From positions 1 through 64,000 of the forward strand of contig JAODUP010000439.1 of assembly GCA_025642065.1 (NCBI GenBank): a stretch of 64,000 bases of DNA, read 5' to 3'. The notes under the pieces are model-generated. The model was not told the DNA's origin. It saw only the letters and a program-made list of their open reading frames with translations, and did not search any database. Origin of the DNA: Paralvinella palmiformis. Lineage: Eukaryota; Annelida; Polychaeta; Terebellida; Alvinellidae. The translations under genes and the position numbers were made by a program. Below, in pieces: positions 13,923-27,120 of the stretch (the first letter of the stretch is position 1; the number at the start of each line of letters is the position of its first letter).

Positions 13923-16900
13923 ATCAGTTAATTATGGTAAGATGAATTACTATTTATGAATATCTACAGCGTATATAAAACATTGTTTCTCATAGCAAGG
14001 AATACATTCTTCTTGTAAATATAATATAAAATCATCCATTATTAAAATTAGTACACAAGTCCCAGTTATATTATTCAAACATGATGTAAATGTGTACTTG
14101 CTTACATCTCCCTAACTTCCTTTCACTGAAAAAGATTCTATAAATATATTTTTTAGAAATTCTAGTCGATACTTGTATATTAGCGACAAGTCTATCACCA
14201 TAATTTGTTTATTTTAGAAGAAACATTAATTTCAACAGAACATATTCTTTTGATATGTTAGTGGCCACATAAGCCCTTATCTTGGACTGTTAATGGTTCT
14301 TTCTTATACTTTATATATCCTGTTACCAATGTTCGATGGTGAACTAGTTCACGACTCGCTAAACACATCATATTTCCCTTTCCCGGTCATTTATCAAAAA
14401 ACTAGAACTCTGATCGCCTTTTTATTAAGAATAACCTTCCCTTCCCTTCCTTCCTTCCTTCCTATAAGTCCTCTGTTTTAAGACAGTCCTCGGTCAATTT
14501 GGATACGCTGACCCAATGAAGACTTGTGGACAAAACTTCCTTAGGTAAGATTGCGAAGATATGTGTGTAAAATGTGCTTGGAATGTTTCTAAGTGTTCAC
14601 TTAATAATAAGGATGCTAGTACATGAAAATGGCGTCTACCAGAAGAAGAAGTGATAATATTATTGGAGTCGGAGTGTTCGTATTATCTATTGTCTTAAGA
14701 GAAATATGGTCTTATTAGTCGAACGATATACTGAATTACATTAAATGTTGAAAATATTAATTATATCTCACACTTCAAGCGGGTTAGAAGACCTGAACAA
14801 CAATACGTAATTAACATTAGCTGCTAGTAATAGGTGATTGATCCGCAAAATTCTCCTCTAACAAACTAAATTAATAATCTAAGACTGTTTCCATAATGAC
14901 GTCATATTACGCTTGGTACTACGGCCATTTGACCACGTGACTAATTCCACTCATGACCTTAATTCTCCATGAGAAGTATCTCAGCCCTAAGACAGCCAGA
15001 TCAACTGTTGACATACAGTCATCACAAACAGTATATCAAAGGCTGTAGATAACGCACCAATCACGTTACAATTATCTTCCGTGTAGCTTTCTCTATGAAG
15101 GACTCTTGTTGTCATTCTTCAGACAATGTCCACTGATGTGGAAGAAGAAAATGATCCCAGAAAACAAACGTGTATCTTCTGTCGTTTATTATTTAAGATG
15201 ACTGTTATATAAATAATATTTTCAGACAGTGTCCATTTATAAGGATACAGTTAAGAGGGTATCTTTATGGAAGAAGCTAAATATTGCAGAAAATAAAAGT
15301 GTATCTTCTGTCTTTTATTATTTACGATTGTTCCGCGAGTGGAACACAAAGATGGCTGCTATATAAATCTTATTTTCTCCAAATGTGAAAAATATTTGAT
15401 CGAAATCCAATATGATTCTATTATATCTCCTTTGTTCGCTGACTTTGGTGAGTGTGACTTAACGACACATATCAGTAGAAACGAATCATTAGGTGTCGCC
15501 CCCTGTTGGTCGCCTAGTAAAACATTCAGGAGGATACAATAGGTTACTTATACACACCAGCAACTGTCAGGAGTATTATCAATGTATTGACACAGCGCAT
15601 CATGTTAGATATCTCCTTTTTAAATAAATATTAACAACAATTTTCAATGATTATTGATTTAATATTTAATGTAAAGAGGTTTTATTTCTTTTATTTGTCC
15701 TGATGTCGACAATGTGCACTTCGATAAAGCTAACAATTATATGAGTAATCCGTTGAGTAAACACTAAGATTATATATTGTTATATTGTTATATTTTAAGA
15801 TTTATGGATATTAAAGACCTTATAAACTATCGTTCTTGTGGTACTGTAAAGTAAACAATTGATATAATGTTGATTCTCTATGTGATATAGAAATATTTAG
15901 ACTAAATGTCGAAATTCCTTACATAGAAAGAATGTTAATTCACAATTCATCTTTCTCTGTGTGAAAGTGAAATTGAAATTGTATATTTCTATCTGTCTAA
16001 CAAAGACTAGAATAAAATATCCAGATTGAAATATTCACCAATTAGAAACATATCTAGGTATCGCCTGTTTCCACCTGGAATACTATAAAATAAAAGAGAA
16101 TACAATACCGTGAAAACCGATTAATAATCCGACAGAAATATTTATCACTCAAAAGAAAAGAAATTTCTTTTCACATTCGTCAATTTAAATCCAACATCAA
16201 GAGATTATTTTGTCACAGAATCAAAAGGCAGACATAATATTAAGCCTTTATTCAATTAACATATACAACGATTCTCTCGATCAGAAACATCAATTTGACA
16301 ATTATCTGTGGATCAGGTCTAATATTCAAATAATAATATGGCTACGACTTGGATAATGCAGGAGATTATATAAAGTGTATAACAATGTGGCGTCTACTTT
16401 ATATATCAATTATTAATTTGGGATCGTCATATTTTGTTTATGTTATCACTGATTATGTTGAAATTAAGAGATCGGGAATAAAAATATAAACAATTCAAAT
16501 TGATGATGATGAACTGATTAGCAATAGACAATTTGTTATTAATACACACGTATATTTATATACCAAATTATATTAAATTAACAGCTCGACATACAATTTA
16601 ATCTAAGGACTTTACACTGTTAGCTGTAGTTGTGATTTTTCCTTTATATAACGTTTAACTTCAGATAAGTAATTAACTAATGACATCTTTAAGGAATTAA
16701 TTATACAGGAGAAAAGGGTTTTATGGAACATTAATGTTTATATTAACTTATAATGATAAGTAGATCAACCAGTTAATATATTCTGTGATGTTGACTGATA
16801 TATTGTAATCATATTTTTAATAATGGTAATCTACGAAGGAAGAGCAGAATATTCATGAGTAATCTTTTGTTTTAAGATTAATTTGTTATAGGAAACACCA

Positions 16901-17699
16901 GAAACTCGACAAAGGTGTTAACTTTACGATGATGAGTGTTGTTTAACATTAACTTTAAGATAACTTTAAATATATAAATATACATCACTTGGCTTCTTTA
17001 TTGAAATTAGGTTACATTCTATTTGTAGGCTTTATCTAAATAATAGTGTGCACATTTTTTACAACTACTTTATTATATATTAAGATTCTATCATAATAAA
17101 TGTTCATCCAAGCGTCATATAAATATATTTATGACTACCATTAGACAGTATTTTTGCTCCAGCCTATCTAGTAGTTACAGCCTGTAGAAGAGTTAGTATT
17201 GCCCACTTCCTAATACCAGGCTACAGCCTGTATCTAACTTCTCTTATGGTGCTCATAAAATATAAACAATTTCTCAAACGATGGATACAAACGTGTCAAG
17301 ACTTCAGATATACCCAGAATATCTAGGCGGTGTATCTTTGTCTGTGTGTGTGTAATATAAACAGAATATTTAGATACAATATATGTGTATCTTAGACAAA
17401 CATAGAATATTTAGATATACTTTCTATTTGTACACGATGTTGTTGTTGTTGTTATTGTTAAACAGCTGTAGTATTTTCTTCAAAATCAACCATTTAAGAG
17501 AGGTGGTTGCGTAGAATGGTTCCTCTCTTTAATGGACTTATCATTATGACTGTTGTTTTAACAATATCGATGTTTTATATATCTAGATCAGATCTACATA
17601 CAGATCTAGATCATATCTCTACTAGAAGTCGAATCTAAATATCTAAGTGTTAATGTTATTGTTTTCTTATTATTAGTTGTAATTTATGTCTATTACATG

Positions 17700-18245
17700 A
17701 ATGACGTCATATATACTCAAAACGACGACGTAATTATGTGACGTAATGTTGTGTTAATATTTCTGACTATAATGACGAAACGTTGATAGGAAATAATATA
17801 ATGTTGACGTTGACGTGACGTTATATGACGTTGATTTAGCGTGATTATAATATGATGTGACGTGATGTTTATATAAAGTGACGTAATTTTAATAGATATG
17901 ATTTTGTATAAACATGACTATAGTATAACGTCACGTGACATTGAATGATTTAAGGTTGATGTGATGTTGTTTGGAAATGACTTAAGAATAATACCACGTG
18001 ATATTAACATGATGTTTACGTTGACGTTACCTGGTCTCAATAGAACACGAGGCACGACGTAACGTGAGCTGCAATACTATTCATATGATGAAAGGCGAAT
18101 ACCAAATGCTGCAACGGAGCCATGATAGTCAATTTTAGGACATGATTTGACGCATCACGGCGTCATATCAGTTTACGTAACATGACGTGTATTGATGTGA
18201 TGTGTCGTCATGTCATGTGTTACGACACATCGTGACATATCACAT
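17700..18245 (+). repeat. TGACG-rich segment, copy 3
   Basis: Homologous to 3915-4450 and 26340-27120. Many positions read TG or CA where copy 4 reads CG, the pattern expected from decay of methylated CpG. Plus-strand TGACG motifs are still frequent. Confidence 0.55.
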
Positions 18246-18639
18246 GAATATAAAGTTAGAAGTGTATAAATAACCTAAACATAATATTTATTGTTCATTG
18301 ATAACATCTACTTTAAAATGTGGTTGGGTGTTGTGTCGTGTTATGATGTTGTTACCGTATCGTGGTAATAACTTAATATTAATGAGTCTACTGGGAATGA
18401 AAAATAAGTGTGAGTGAATGAATAAGTGAGTGAGAGGATGATGATGATGATTGCACAAAATAGTCACCCCTAAAAATATCTGAACACAATATTTCTTTTG
18501 ACCTAATTCTTAATAGTAAAGCCAAATATTGTTTTATGACTTTATATAAATAAATCTTTATTTATTTAATTCGGTGTAAAGCAAACTATTGATCTATAAG
18601 TCTATTTAAATTGATAATAGCACCTATGTTCTTTCCTTA

Positions 18640-18672
18640 TAATAACTACTATTACTACTATTACTACTACTT

Positions 18673-18706
<34 letters not shown>
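18640..18706 (+). repeat. (TAC)n microsatellite
   Basis: Trinucleotide array within unit copy 3. The inverted copy has a short (GTA)n at the corresponding place (33585-33621). Confidence 0.9.
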
Positions 18707-19954
18707 CCTGTACAATAGTCTTATTGTTCCTGATCGGCAACCGTTTGTAGGTCTCCACCATGGGAGCATCTTTAATATCAAGGTACATTTGTTCAATGGG
18801 TTTGAGTATCCTGATTGAATCTCTAGCTATGCTCTTCACTCACACTGACAATAACACCATGAATGGTGTCCTGATGTTACTTCTAATACAACTACTACAA
18901 CAACTACTAGTACTACTACTACAAAATATTCTTATATTTCCTGACCAATTTACATTTGTCCATCATTTTGAGTATCCTAATGGAATCTTTCAGCGTGCTC
19001 TTTATTCACAATGACTGTAAGGTCATGAATGTTGTCTCGATGTTAATGGAGATGTTATAATTTCAATGACATACGACGCCCAATTGTTCCATGGATGACA
19101 CTAATTTCATTCTGACACTAAAGACACACATTCGTCAAATAAACCCATGATGAATCGAAAACAAAATGTGTTCTTGGAAGTTTTGTTTGACATCTGTGCT
19201 GCCGAAAATCAAAGAGAAATCTTCAGATAAACGTGTTTATTAAATCAGTGTTCATTTTTAAGGATACATTTTATGGAAGAGCAAAATATTGCAGAAACCA
19301 AAATGTATATCTCCTGTCATTTATTATTTACGAATGTTTCGCTTGTGGAACATACCGATTCCTGCTTTATAAATAATATTTTCCCCAAATGTGAGCGGCC
19401 TTGGTGAGTGAGACTTAATGAGAGATATCAGCAGAACATGATTGTTAAGTGTCAGTCCCTGTTGGTCACCTAGTCAAACATTCAGGATAATACAGTGGGC
19501 TACATCTACGCGCCAACTATCGACAGTGGTATTATCAACCCACTGACACGGCATATTGTGTTAGATATATATCTTTATATGTTATATTATATTACCTACA
19601 ATCTTCAATGATTTTAATTTATGGCATAATATAAAGAAGTTATCTTATCTTGACGAAGTACACTTTGATCAATCTAACTATTGTGTGAGTAATCCGCTGA
19701 ATGAACATAACGGTGATATATTTTATACGATGTATGGATATTAAAGACATTATAAACTATTATCATTGTGGTACTGTAGACTAAACAATTTAGATTATGG
19801 TGTTAACAGGTGTTTGTCTATGTGTCATAGAAAGACTTAGAGCCACATTTGATAGTGATGTTAATTTCAGAACGTATATATTTCTCTGATATGTCGCTGC
19901 TTCTACTACCATTTTCGTGACATTCGCCATATTAGCTGTTATTTTTCTCTTTCA

Positions 19955-20430
19955 GTCGACAAAACCATTGCTACAACAATCATTAGTAGTAGGCTTGATT
20001 ACTGCAACTCGCTTCTTCATAACATTGCATCTAAGGATATTCTAAAACTTCAGCGTGTTCAGAACTGCTTAGTTAGTTAGGGTTGTCACACTGTCTCTTC
20101 GGTTTTCCCATTCTATGCCACTCCTGAAATCTCTTCACTGGCTCCCTGTTCAATCTCGAATCATTTTCGAACTCTGCCTCATTGCCTATCAAACTATTTC
20201 TTCCAACGAACCTTCTTATCTATTTTTCGTACTTTCTCTATCACCCAAGCCCGGAAAGCTCCGTTCATTTGGTTTTCACTTGTTGTCTGTTCCAAGGGTT
20301 AAAACGCAAGCTGCCACTACTGCTTGTTCAGTTGCTGCCCCTACTCTTTAGAACTTGCTCCATGTACATGTAAAAAATTCAAATAGCATAGTTTCTTTCC
20401 GTCACCATTTTCAGACTTGCTTATCCCTCC
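19955..20430 (+). pseudogene. LINE ORF2 C-terminus, CR1/Jockey-like
   Basis: Translates to the region following the reverse transcriptase palm of CR1/Jockey-type LINEs: SRLDYCNSLLHNIASKDI and LKLQRVQNCL, then after a stop and frame shift MPLLKSLHWLPVQSRI, SYL, LRSFG, LSVPRVKTQA and AAPTL. This order is diagnostic of the C-terminal part of such polyproteins. At least one stop (20078-20080) and one frameshift break it. It lies in unit copy 4, in the opposite orientation to the larger LINE relic at 20880-22770. Confidence 0.85.
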
Positions 20431-20544
20431 TAGGTTTCCACAGCATCCGATCATTTGTTGATGAATTTTGCATTATACCTTAACAGTGAGATTGGCCCCA
20501 TCCCCTCTGCCACTGAACTCTGTCAACTTTGGAATCCATAGATT

Positions 20545-20810
20545 GGTACTTGACTGGATTACAACATATCCTTTTAATATATTATTTCGTGTTAATGTCA
20601 TTGAAATCTACTCGGCGACAAGAAACCTGGCGTTTTCTGTGCCACAGAGAAGTTTTCTCGGATCGACTCTGTACTCGGTATATGCTAGCACCATTCAGAA
20701 GTCGTACCAATTTCAGTAGACATTCATGGCTATGTAGATTGTGAAAAGAAGCTACATTGCGGAAACAGGGGAAGCAGCAAACGCTGTCAGTGAGTTGGCT
20801 CACAAATGCG
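20545..20810 (+). pseudogene. LINE reverse transcriptase fragment with eroded YADD
   Basis: A second plus-strand LINE piece. 20600-20719 gives FRVNVIEIYSA, NLAFSVPQRSFLG and LYSVYASTIQKS, the usual sequence before the catalytic palm motif. In a shifted frame 20725-20742 reads HGYVDC where active elements have YADD, so the catalytic aspartates are damaged. It is followed by an AT-rich trinucleotide tract. It comes from a different insertion than 19955-20430, because the domain order along the DNA is reversed. Confidence 0.7.
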
Positions 20811-20817
20811 CTATATT

Positions 20818-20885
20818 AAATAAATAAATAAATAAACAGCAACAACAACAACAACAATAATAATAATAATTATAATAATAATGTT
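20818..20885 (+). repeat. (AAT)n/(CAA)n microsatellite
   Basis: Short AT-rich tri- and tetranucleotide runs at the junction of two opposed LINE relics. Confidence 0.85.
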
Positions 20886-22770
20886 TATTTTATAAATCGA
20901 TATCTATACGATCGAAACCATTCAAGTACTTTATCTGACAGACCAAACATGTCTTTTAACCGAGAGAAAAATGTATTATGGTCAACTGTATCAAATGCAG
21001 CAGACAGGTCCAGAAGAATAAGTAATACCGGCTTATTGTTTCACCTGAACAAAGGCTGTTTCAATCCTGTGAACACTTTTATAGACAGACTGTAGTGATT
21101 CATTCAGGTTATTATTGACTAAATATATATTTAAATTGAAAGTAATTACCCTTTCTATAGCTTTAGAAAAACATTTAAGATTTTAAACAGGTCTGTAATC
21201 GTTTAGAATTACCCAGTCCATACTGTTTTTATATTAATAGTTTTATAAAGGCAGCTTTCGTAGATCTTGGAAAAACACCCAGAGATAATGATTTATTAAC
21301 TATATTTGTCATCGGGCTTATCAGAACATCCAGACATACCTTTCACAAGCTATTTAGGCATAGGATAAGCGTTTCAGCAACTGTCTAATATCGGTCTGTG
21401 TAAAAGGTTCAAATGTATCCATCGTGGATCTACAGGACTCTTCTACTAATGGCATGCCCTGTAATAAGGTGTTGGAAAGGAACCCACTGTGTATATTTAA
21501 TATCCTTCGACAGAAGAACTTATTAAAACAATGGGCCACATATTTATCTGAGTTTATTATATTTGGAAGGACTATTTGAATTTTATGTAATACTTTATTC
21601 ACAACACCGAAAACAATTCTTTGATTTCACTTGGATGCTTTGATCTTTTTATTATAATATTCTGATTTAGCTGAAGCAAGGGTAGTTTTAATTTTAATTT
21701 TACTTACCTTGAACATGTCATAATGAATAAACAAACCGGTCCTGATCCACAACCGCTCACAATACCCTCTGTGTCTCTTTGCAGCCTGTATGATCTTATC
21801 GTACCATGGAAACATTGATCTTCTTCGCATTTCCTTTGTCCTTAAAGGTACACGATGATCATAGTGTCTCTTAATGTACTGTCATAGAGATCCACCATGT
21901 GATCTACATCATCCGGTGGACCCAAAACCAGAGAAGATATCCGGAGTTCAGAAAGAAAAGTCTCCTTGTCAATTGACTTATATTTTCTATATGAAATAAC
22001 TTTAGCTGAAACAGATTGTTTCTTTAAAGATACATTAATGTTAATAAGGAAATGACTAGACAGCATGGAAGACACAGACACACCCGTAATCAAATTGTCA
22101 TCATCACGGGAGTTGAGATGTGTGTTTTTCTTTTTACATGCTGCCTCAGATTGGTAGATCCAAGAATATCAGCCAGTTGTTTGGTATCTATATTCCTCAA
22201 GCAATCACAATGTATATTGAAATCACCTAAGATCAACAGATGCCCACTTTTGGCAACAAGAGCATCAACAAATGCCGAAAATTCCTTGAAAAAATCAGCT
22301 GCTGTCAGGCCATTTTTCTTAGTGGGTGTAATCGGTAGATAATAGCTACACTAACACTTATCCCCCAGATACAAAAGTCAGTTGGTAATTTTCAAAAGAC
22401 AGAGCCTGAAAGCCCAAATGAGTTTCCCACTTCAAAGAACCCCTGAGAAGAATGCCGAATCCCCCACGTTTCTCGTGAATCCGAGCTGCATTATGGAATG
22501 AATATCCAGCTGGAGTCGTATCACCAACAATTTTCTGATCTGAAACATTACCGGTCAACCAAGTCTCTGTGATGAAAAGAGCATCACGATCCATATCCTT
22601 AACAACATCAGATATATCATCAGATACCTAAAATACTTACATTTTGTACAGCTGTGCCATTATATGGTGTTATTGGCACAGTGATCAAATTACTTGCATC
22701 AGACCCGATCTGCTTTCGATGCTTTCCACTACACGGGTGCATCGCTAAACAAACGATGTTACCACCATGG
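20880..22770 (-). mobile_element. CR1-like LINE relic, EN plus partial RT
   Basis: Minus-strand non-LTR retrotransposon, the longest in the window. In transcription order: a possible N-terminal remnant (22760-22640), an apurinic-type endonuclease domain (22610-22190), a linker (22093-21354) and the start of the reverse transcriptase (21130-20885). It is truncated before the YADD box at a trinucleotide tract. It is inserted in unit copy 4. Confidence 0.85.
20885..22610 (-). pseudogene. LINE ORF2 (endonuclease-RT), broken
   Basis: ORF2 of CR1-type LINEs nicks target DNA with an APE-like endonuclease and primes reverse transcription there. Seen here: ALFITETWLTGNVSD at 22594-22530, GGFGILLR and FENYQLTFVSGG to 22358, then LGDFNIHCDC at about 22239-22200, which carries the conserved aspartate and asparagine of the endonuclease. 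Next come SDHFLINI-like and KVISYRKYKSID (22093-21842), SMFPWYDKII (21830-21627), and in [17 protein letters not shown] near 21005-20955, containing the first catalytic aspartate. The frames are separated by stops and shifts. The catalytic YADD part, the C-terminus and the 3' end are missing, so it is dead. Confidence 0.85.
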
Positions 22771-23019
22771 GGGTCGTAAGGAAAGTAACTGATCCTTAGT
22801 ATAATTCATTATAATTATAGAAAGAAATAAGTGAAAATAAGAATTTAAACATGCACAAGCAAAATGAACGGTTCTTAGCGTTAAAAAGAAAATACAAGAA
22901 ATACAAAATAAATAAATATAATCAAATTATGCTAAAATCAATTAAATCTATATTACACCATGTGCAAAATACACCAGTTTCAATGGTGTAGCTTATATTT
23001 TAGCTGAACTATCCGAGAA

Positions 23020-24090
23020 ATATTCCGATGCCACTACATCGAGGGCCGGTCATACTTCCCGCTATTCAGATGGTAATATCTCGTGGTCGACCTTGTCGAA
23101 CCCGACACTTAGTTCTATTGCAGCACCTTTTTGTATTCCATTGCCCACAGAATGTCATCACTTATACCGATCAGTGCTGTTTCACAGCTGTAGTTGGCTC
23201 TATAAGCAGACTGATATTCTGGAAACAGGTGATTTTCGATGAAGAATTCGTTAAACTGCTCAATAGCAGCCTTTTTTTCTCCAAAACTTCAGATAGGAAA
23301 CCCAGGTTGCTGACGGATTGATAATTTGTGTTGATTGGATCTATACCTTGTTTCGTAATTAGTGGTAGCACAATTGATGACTTTCAGATTTCCACAAACG
23401 TTCCACTTTGTAATGACGTGTTCACTATCTTTGTGATAACTGGCAGACAGGACTGTAAGCAACCTTTTAGCAACTTTATTGGGCGCCTCCGTGATCTAAC
23501 GGTAGAGTTTTGGATCACAGATCACTACCACCCCTGTTCGAACCTCGGCGTGGGCATATCTGAAGGGTGTTTCATCTTTGATTTCGCTTCATCACCTTTG
23601 GATATAGCTCGGCCCATTTAGTCTACCATGTGCACAAAAGTGGCCGTAAACTTTATTTGTTAGAGGGACCATCTCAAATAATGTTGTTTTCAGACTGGCT
23701 ATTATTTTTGAAACCACCCCTTCAGTCATCGTAGCATATTTCTCAAGGGGGCTTTAGGGGTATATTTGGGTTTATCTTTCAGGTCATTCCTAATTTTGTT
23801 TATTTTTCTGAGGAAATAATTAGCAAAATAATCCGATAATACCTTATCCTTGATGATCTCCGGCACGGGATTCAACTTTTTCACTCAAGTAAGATTGGTA
23901 ACTTGAGGAAATAGTGATTTAGTGTTCTTGCCACATTCAACAACAATTTTGATAGATATTGCTATTTTATTAACTGTAAATATCATTTTATTGAGTCCAT
24001 TTCTCTCCAGTTTGTAAGGACTCCACTTTTGTTCTGCGAAATGAGTTTTTACCTGGAATACCAAAAACCAAAAGAGCATGTCAGATAAGT
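23020..24090 (-). pseudogene. second LINE ORF2 relic, split by a SINE
   Basis: Minus-strand LINE of another subfamily. 24079-23885 and 23870-23690 give a pre-RT linker (KVLSDYFANYF, INKIRNDLK). 23371-23171 begins RT with NTNYQSVSNLGFLSEVLEK, then ENHLFPEYQ-like residues and NYSCETAL-like residues near 23190-23170 in shifted frames, and DILWAME-like residues further on. A family A SINE (23481-23650, opposite strand) separates linker and RT. No catalytic YADD box remains. Confidence 0.75.
23481..23650 (+). mobile_element. tRNA-derived SINE, family A, nested in a LINE
   Basis: Complete-looking copy: GGGCGCCTCCGTGATCTAA start, A-box-like TGATCTAACGGTAG, B box TGTTCGAACCTC, body with GGGTGTTTCATCTTTGA, and 3' end TGGCCGTAAA. 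It interrupts the LINE relic 23020-24090, so it inserted later. Confidence 0.85.
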
Positions 24091-25646
24091 CTGTTTCTAT
24101 ATCTGTGTAACATGAATTGATATGAAATAACTAGAAGAAAAAAAAGTCTGTTTCAAGTAAGTATATTTTCATAAACTTATAAGAATTAATTATTAAATAT
24201 TGTCCAAGAAAGTCGTCATCAACAATAATATCAACCATTTGGATATAACATTATATATTGCGTAGCTGTTATTTATGCGATTTGTGCCGTTTATTTACCG
24301 ATTGAGATGATTGTGGATAAACAGATTGATAACATTAAAGTGGTTTATAAATGAGAACATTTATTTTATAAATATATTGATAAAGTAAGTGTTAAGAACA
24401 TCGTTTAAACGTCAGCAGATATAATACAAGTTCCTCTACTCAGTTTATTCCTATTATATTTAATCTTGTTGCCATAAAATAAGGGAATAATACAGGGAGC
24501 TTGAAAAAAAGCCCTGGACAGAAGACTTTGGAAGACTGTTGTCAACGGGCTATGTTCCAGGAGGGACCATGGGTGAAACAAGAAGAAGCACTGAAATAGG
24601 ACATAAAGTTTTATTTAACTGATAATATTGTTTCTTGTTACTATTTGACACTTCACATCTACGATAATAAACAGAAAGAAATACAAATACAATCTGGGAT
24701 TAGGGTCATGAAATCGGCTACAATTCCGACAGAAAGATTCATCACTCAAAAGAAAAGAAATTTCCTTTTCACAATCGTCCACTTAAATCGAATATCAGGA
24801 GATTATTTTGTCAAAGAATGAAAAGGCAGACATAATTTAGAAGAGAACCACCGAGAAAAGTTATAAATAATTTATACGTCAGTGCCAGGTGCCGACCAAG
24901 ATCATATTTCATCCAGAAATGGATTTATTTATCCAAATATTACTGGATCCGAACTGTTACTGTCAGGTATTACTGGTTTAAATATTATCCTACAACTCGA
25001 ACGCAACACTATACATTCTAATGACTTTACAGTCACCTGGTCAAGAACATTCTATACAGATACACTTATTTCTTAGTCTGAGACTGTTTATAACAATTGT
25101 ATACGATAATCGCGTTATTAATTATAGAGATAGTTAATTACTTATCTGCAGGCTTCAGATAAGTAATTAACTGTTTACACCTTCAAGGAATTAGTAATTC
25201 AAGAGAACAAAGTTTTACGGTATTTGTATTTAAAGAGGGTAGTACAAATGACGTCACTGTAAGAACGTTAATGTTTATATTAAACTAGAATGTTAAATAG
25301 GTCAAAAGGTCAACATCTTGTCTATGTAAATTGAAATATTGTGATAAATAAATTAATAATGCTAATCTATGAAGGAAGAGCGCGATATTCATCACTAACT
25401 TATTACTTGGCTTTTTTTTCAGAAATTAGGTTATATTTTAATTCGAGGCTATATGTAAATAACAGTGTGCATATTTATACAACTATTTCACTATAAATTA
25501 GAATTATGTAAAAACATATCCTTTCTTCTCATCAATAATATCTTGAAACAACATTTGATGTCAGAAATATTTCTGCATCAGAAATATTATTATCTGTAAT
25601 AGCGTGTTATTGAATAGAATTAGAGCAAATGTTCCTCCAAGCGCTA

Positions 25647-25668
25647 TATATATATATATATATATATG
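25647..25668 (+). repeat. (TA)n microsatellite
   Basis: Short TA run in unit copy 4, just before the conserved core block. Copies 1 and 3 have AT-rich non-repeat sequence there. Confidence 0.85.
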
Positions 25669-26339
25669 TTTATGGCTACCATTAGACAATATTTTTGCTC
25701 CAGCCTATCTAGTAGTTACAGCCTGTAGACATCCTAATACCAGGCTACGGGCTGTATCTAGCATGTCTTATGGTGCTCATAAAACATAAACAAGTTCTCT
25801 AACGATGGATACAAACGTGTCAAGACTTCAAATATACATAGAATACATGTATTGATTATCAATATCATCAAAATCGGAGGACATTATCTGTAAAGATGAT
25901 ACTCAGTTTATCAAACGTTTTATTGTTATGACATCCTGATAGATAATATTTATTGTCAACAGAAATATCTACTTTAGTATGGCAGAGTTTGGCACCCCGT
26001 TAGAAGGTCTTTAAAATAGGTGGTCTTTTATGGCAGATTTTACTCTTTACAGACAAATAGCCTCAATGAATCGAGGTTGTTGTTGTTATTGTTGTTGTTG
26101 TTGTTGTTAAAACAACTATAGGGTTTTCTTCTAAATCAACTATGTTAAGGCTGTCAGTCGTAGTGAATGATATGTGATGCACCTTCTTATTATTATGTGT
26201 TTGTCGTTTTATGATATCGGTGTTCTGTATTTCTAGATTAGATCTACATACAGATCTAGATGATATCTCACATATATAGATCCTTTAAAGGTCTAAGTGT
26301 CGATGTAATTATTTTCATGACATTAATGGTATTCTACGT

Positions 26340-27120
26340 GTATTCGATGAAAGACGTCACGTGACACCACGTGCTGATATGGAATGCTAATATGACATGA
26401 CGTAAACATTATATAGCAGTGAGATGACGTGAAGTAATATTGATATAAAGTGATCTAATCTATTTAAGGCGTGGCCTAATGTATGCGCAACATGATGACG
26501 TGTTGATATGACGTAATATGTTGGTAATATTCGCTAGCATGACGTGGCACGACGTTGACTTTACGTGACAATAATATGATATGACGTGATGTTGATATAA
26601 ATTGACGTAATCTGCATAAGCCGTGACGTAGTGTATACGCAACACGATGATGTGTTGATATGACGACTTGTAGCATTGATATCATTCGATTTAATATTGA
26701 TATCACGTAATATCGCACAATATTGCTCAATGTACTGTTGAAACATGTATAGGACACGATGCAAAGTTGATGTGGCGTGGCTTGACGTTGGTTAAACGTG
26801 GCGCTAACCTACCATGACGTGACATCACGCGATGTGAGGTTGATCTGATGTTGCGTTGATATGACTTGAGACGAATACGTCGTGATATTAACGTGATGTT
26901 TACGCTGACGTAGCTATATATCAGTATGACACACGAAGCGACGTAACGTGAACTGCAACATCACGCAACGCGAATACGAACTGCTGCAGCGGAGGCATGA
27001 CGATCAGTGATGAGACGGGATTTGATGCATCAAGCGGTGATCTCAAATGACGTGACATGACGTGGTTCGGCGTGATTCGCCGTCGCGCGACGTGCTATGA
27101 CACGGCGTGACATATCGCAA
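26340..27120 (+). repeat. TGACG-rich segment, copy 4, CpG-rich
   Basis: The longest and most CpG-rich version. It contains an internal direct repeat of about 150 bp: 26430-26530 recurs, diverged, at 26580-26670. Towards its 3' end it has CpG-dense dyads such as CGTCGCGCGACG near 27082. Confidence 0.55.

Larger units (their letters stand above)
13780..19076 (+). repeat. 5.3-kb non-coding unit, copy 3, the most complete
   Basis: The least interrupted copy and the best reference for block order: a TA/GA microsatellite, then 14020-14900, 15240-15760, 15890-16090, 16100-16260 (also at 24720-24870), 16600-16900 (also at 25080-25400), 16970-17400, 17530-17650, 17700-18245 (TGACG-rich), 18250-18400 and 18440-19076. 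The last two blocks recur inverted at 33430-34162. No open frame above background is shared between copies, so the unit is unlikely to code for protein. Confidence 0.7.

Noticed and set aside
20115..20373. Host gene at 20.1-20.4 kb
   Set aside because: The sequence is the C-terminal part of a CR1/Jockey-type LINE, with a stop and a frameshift.
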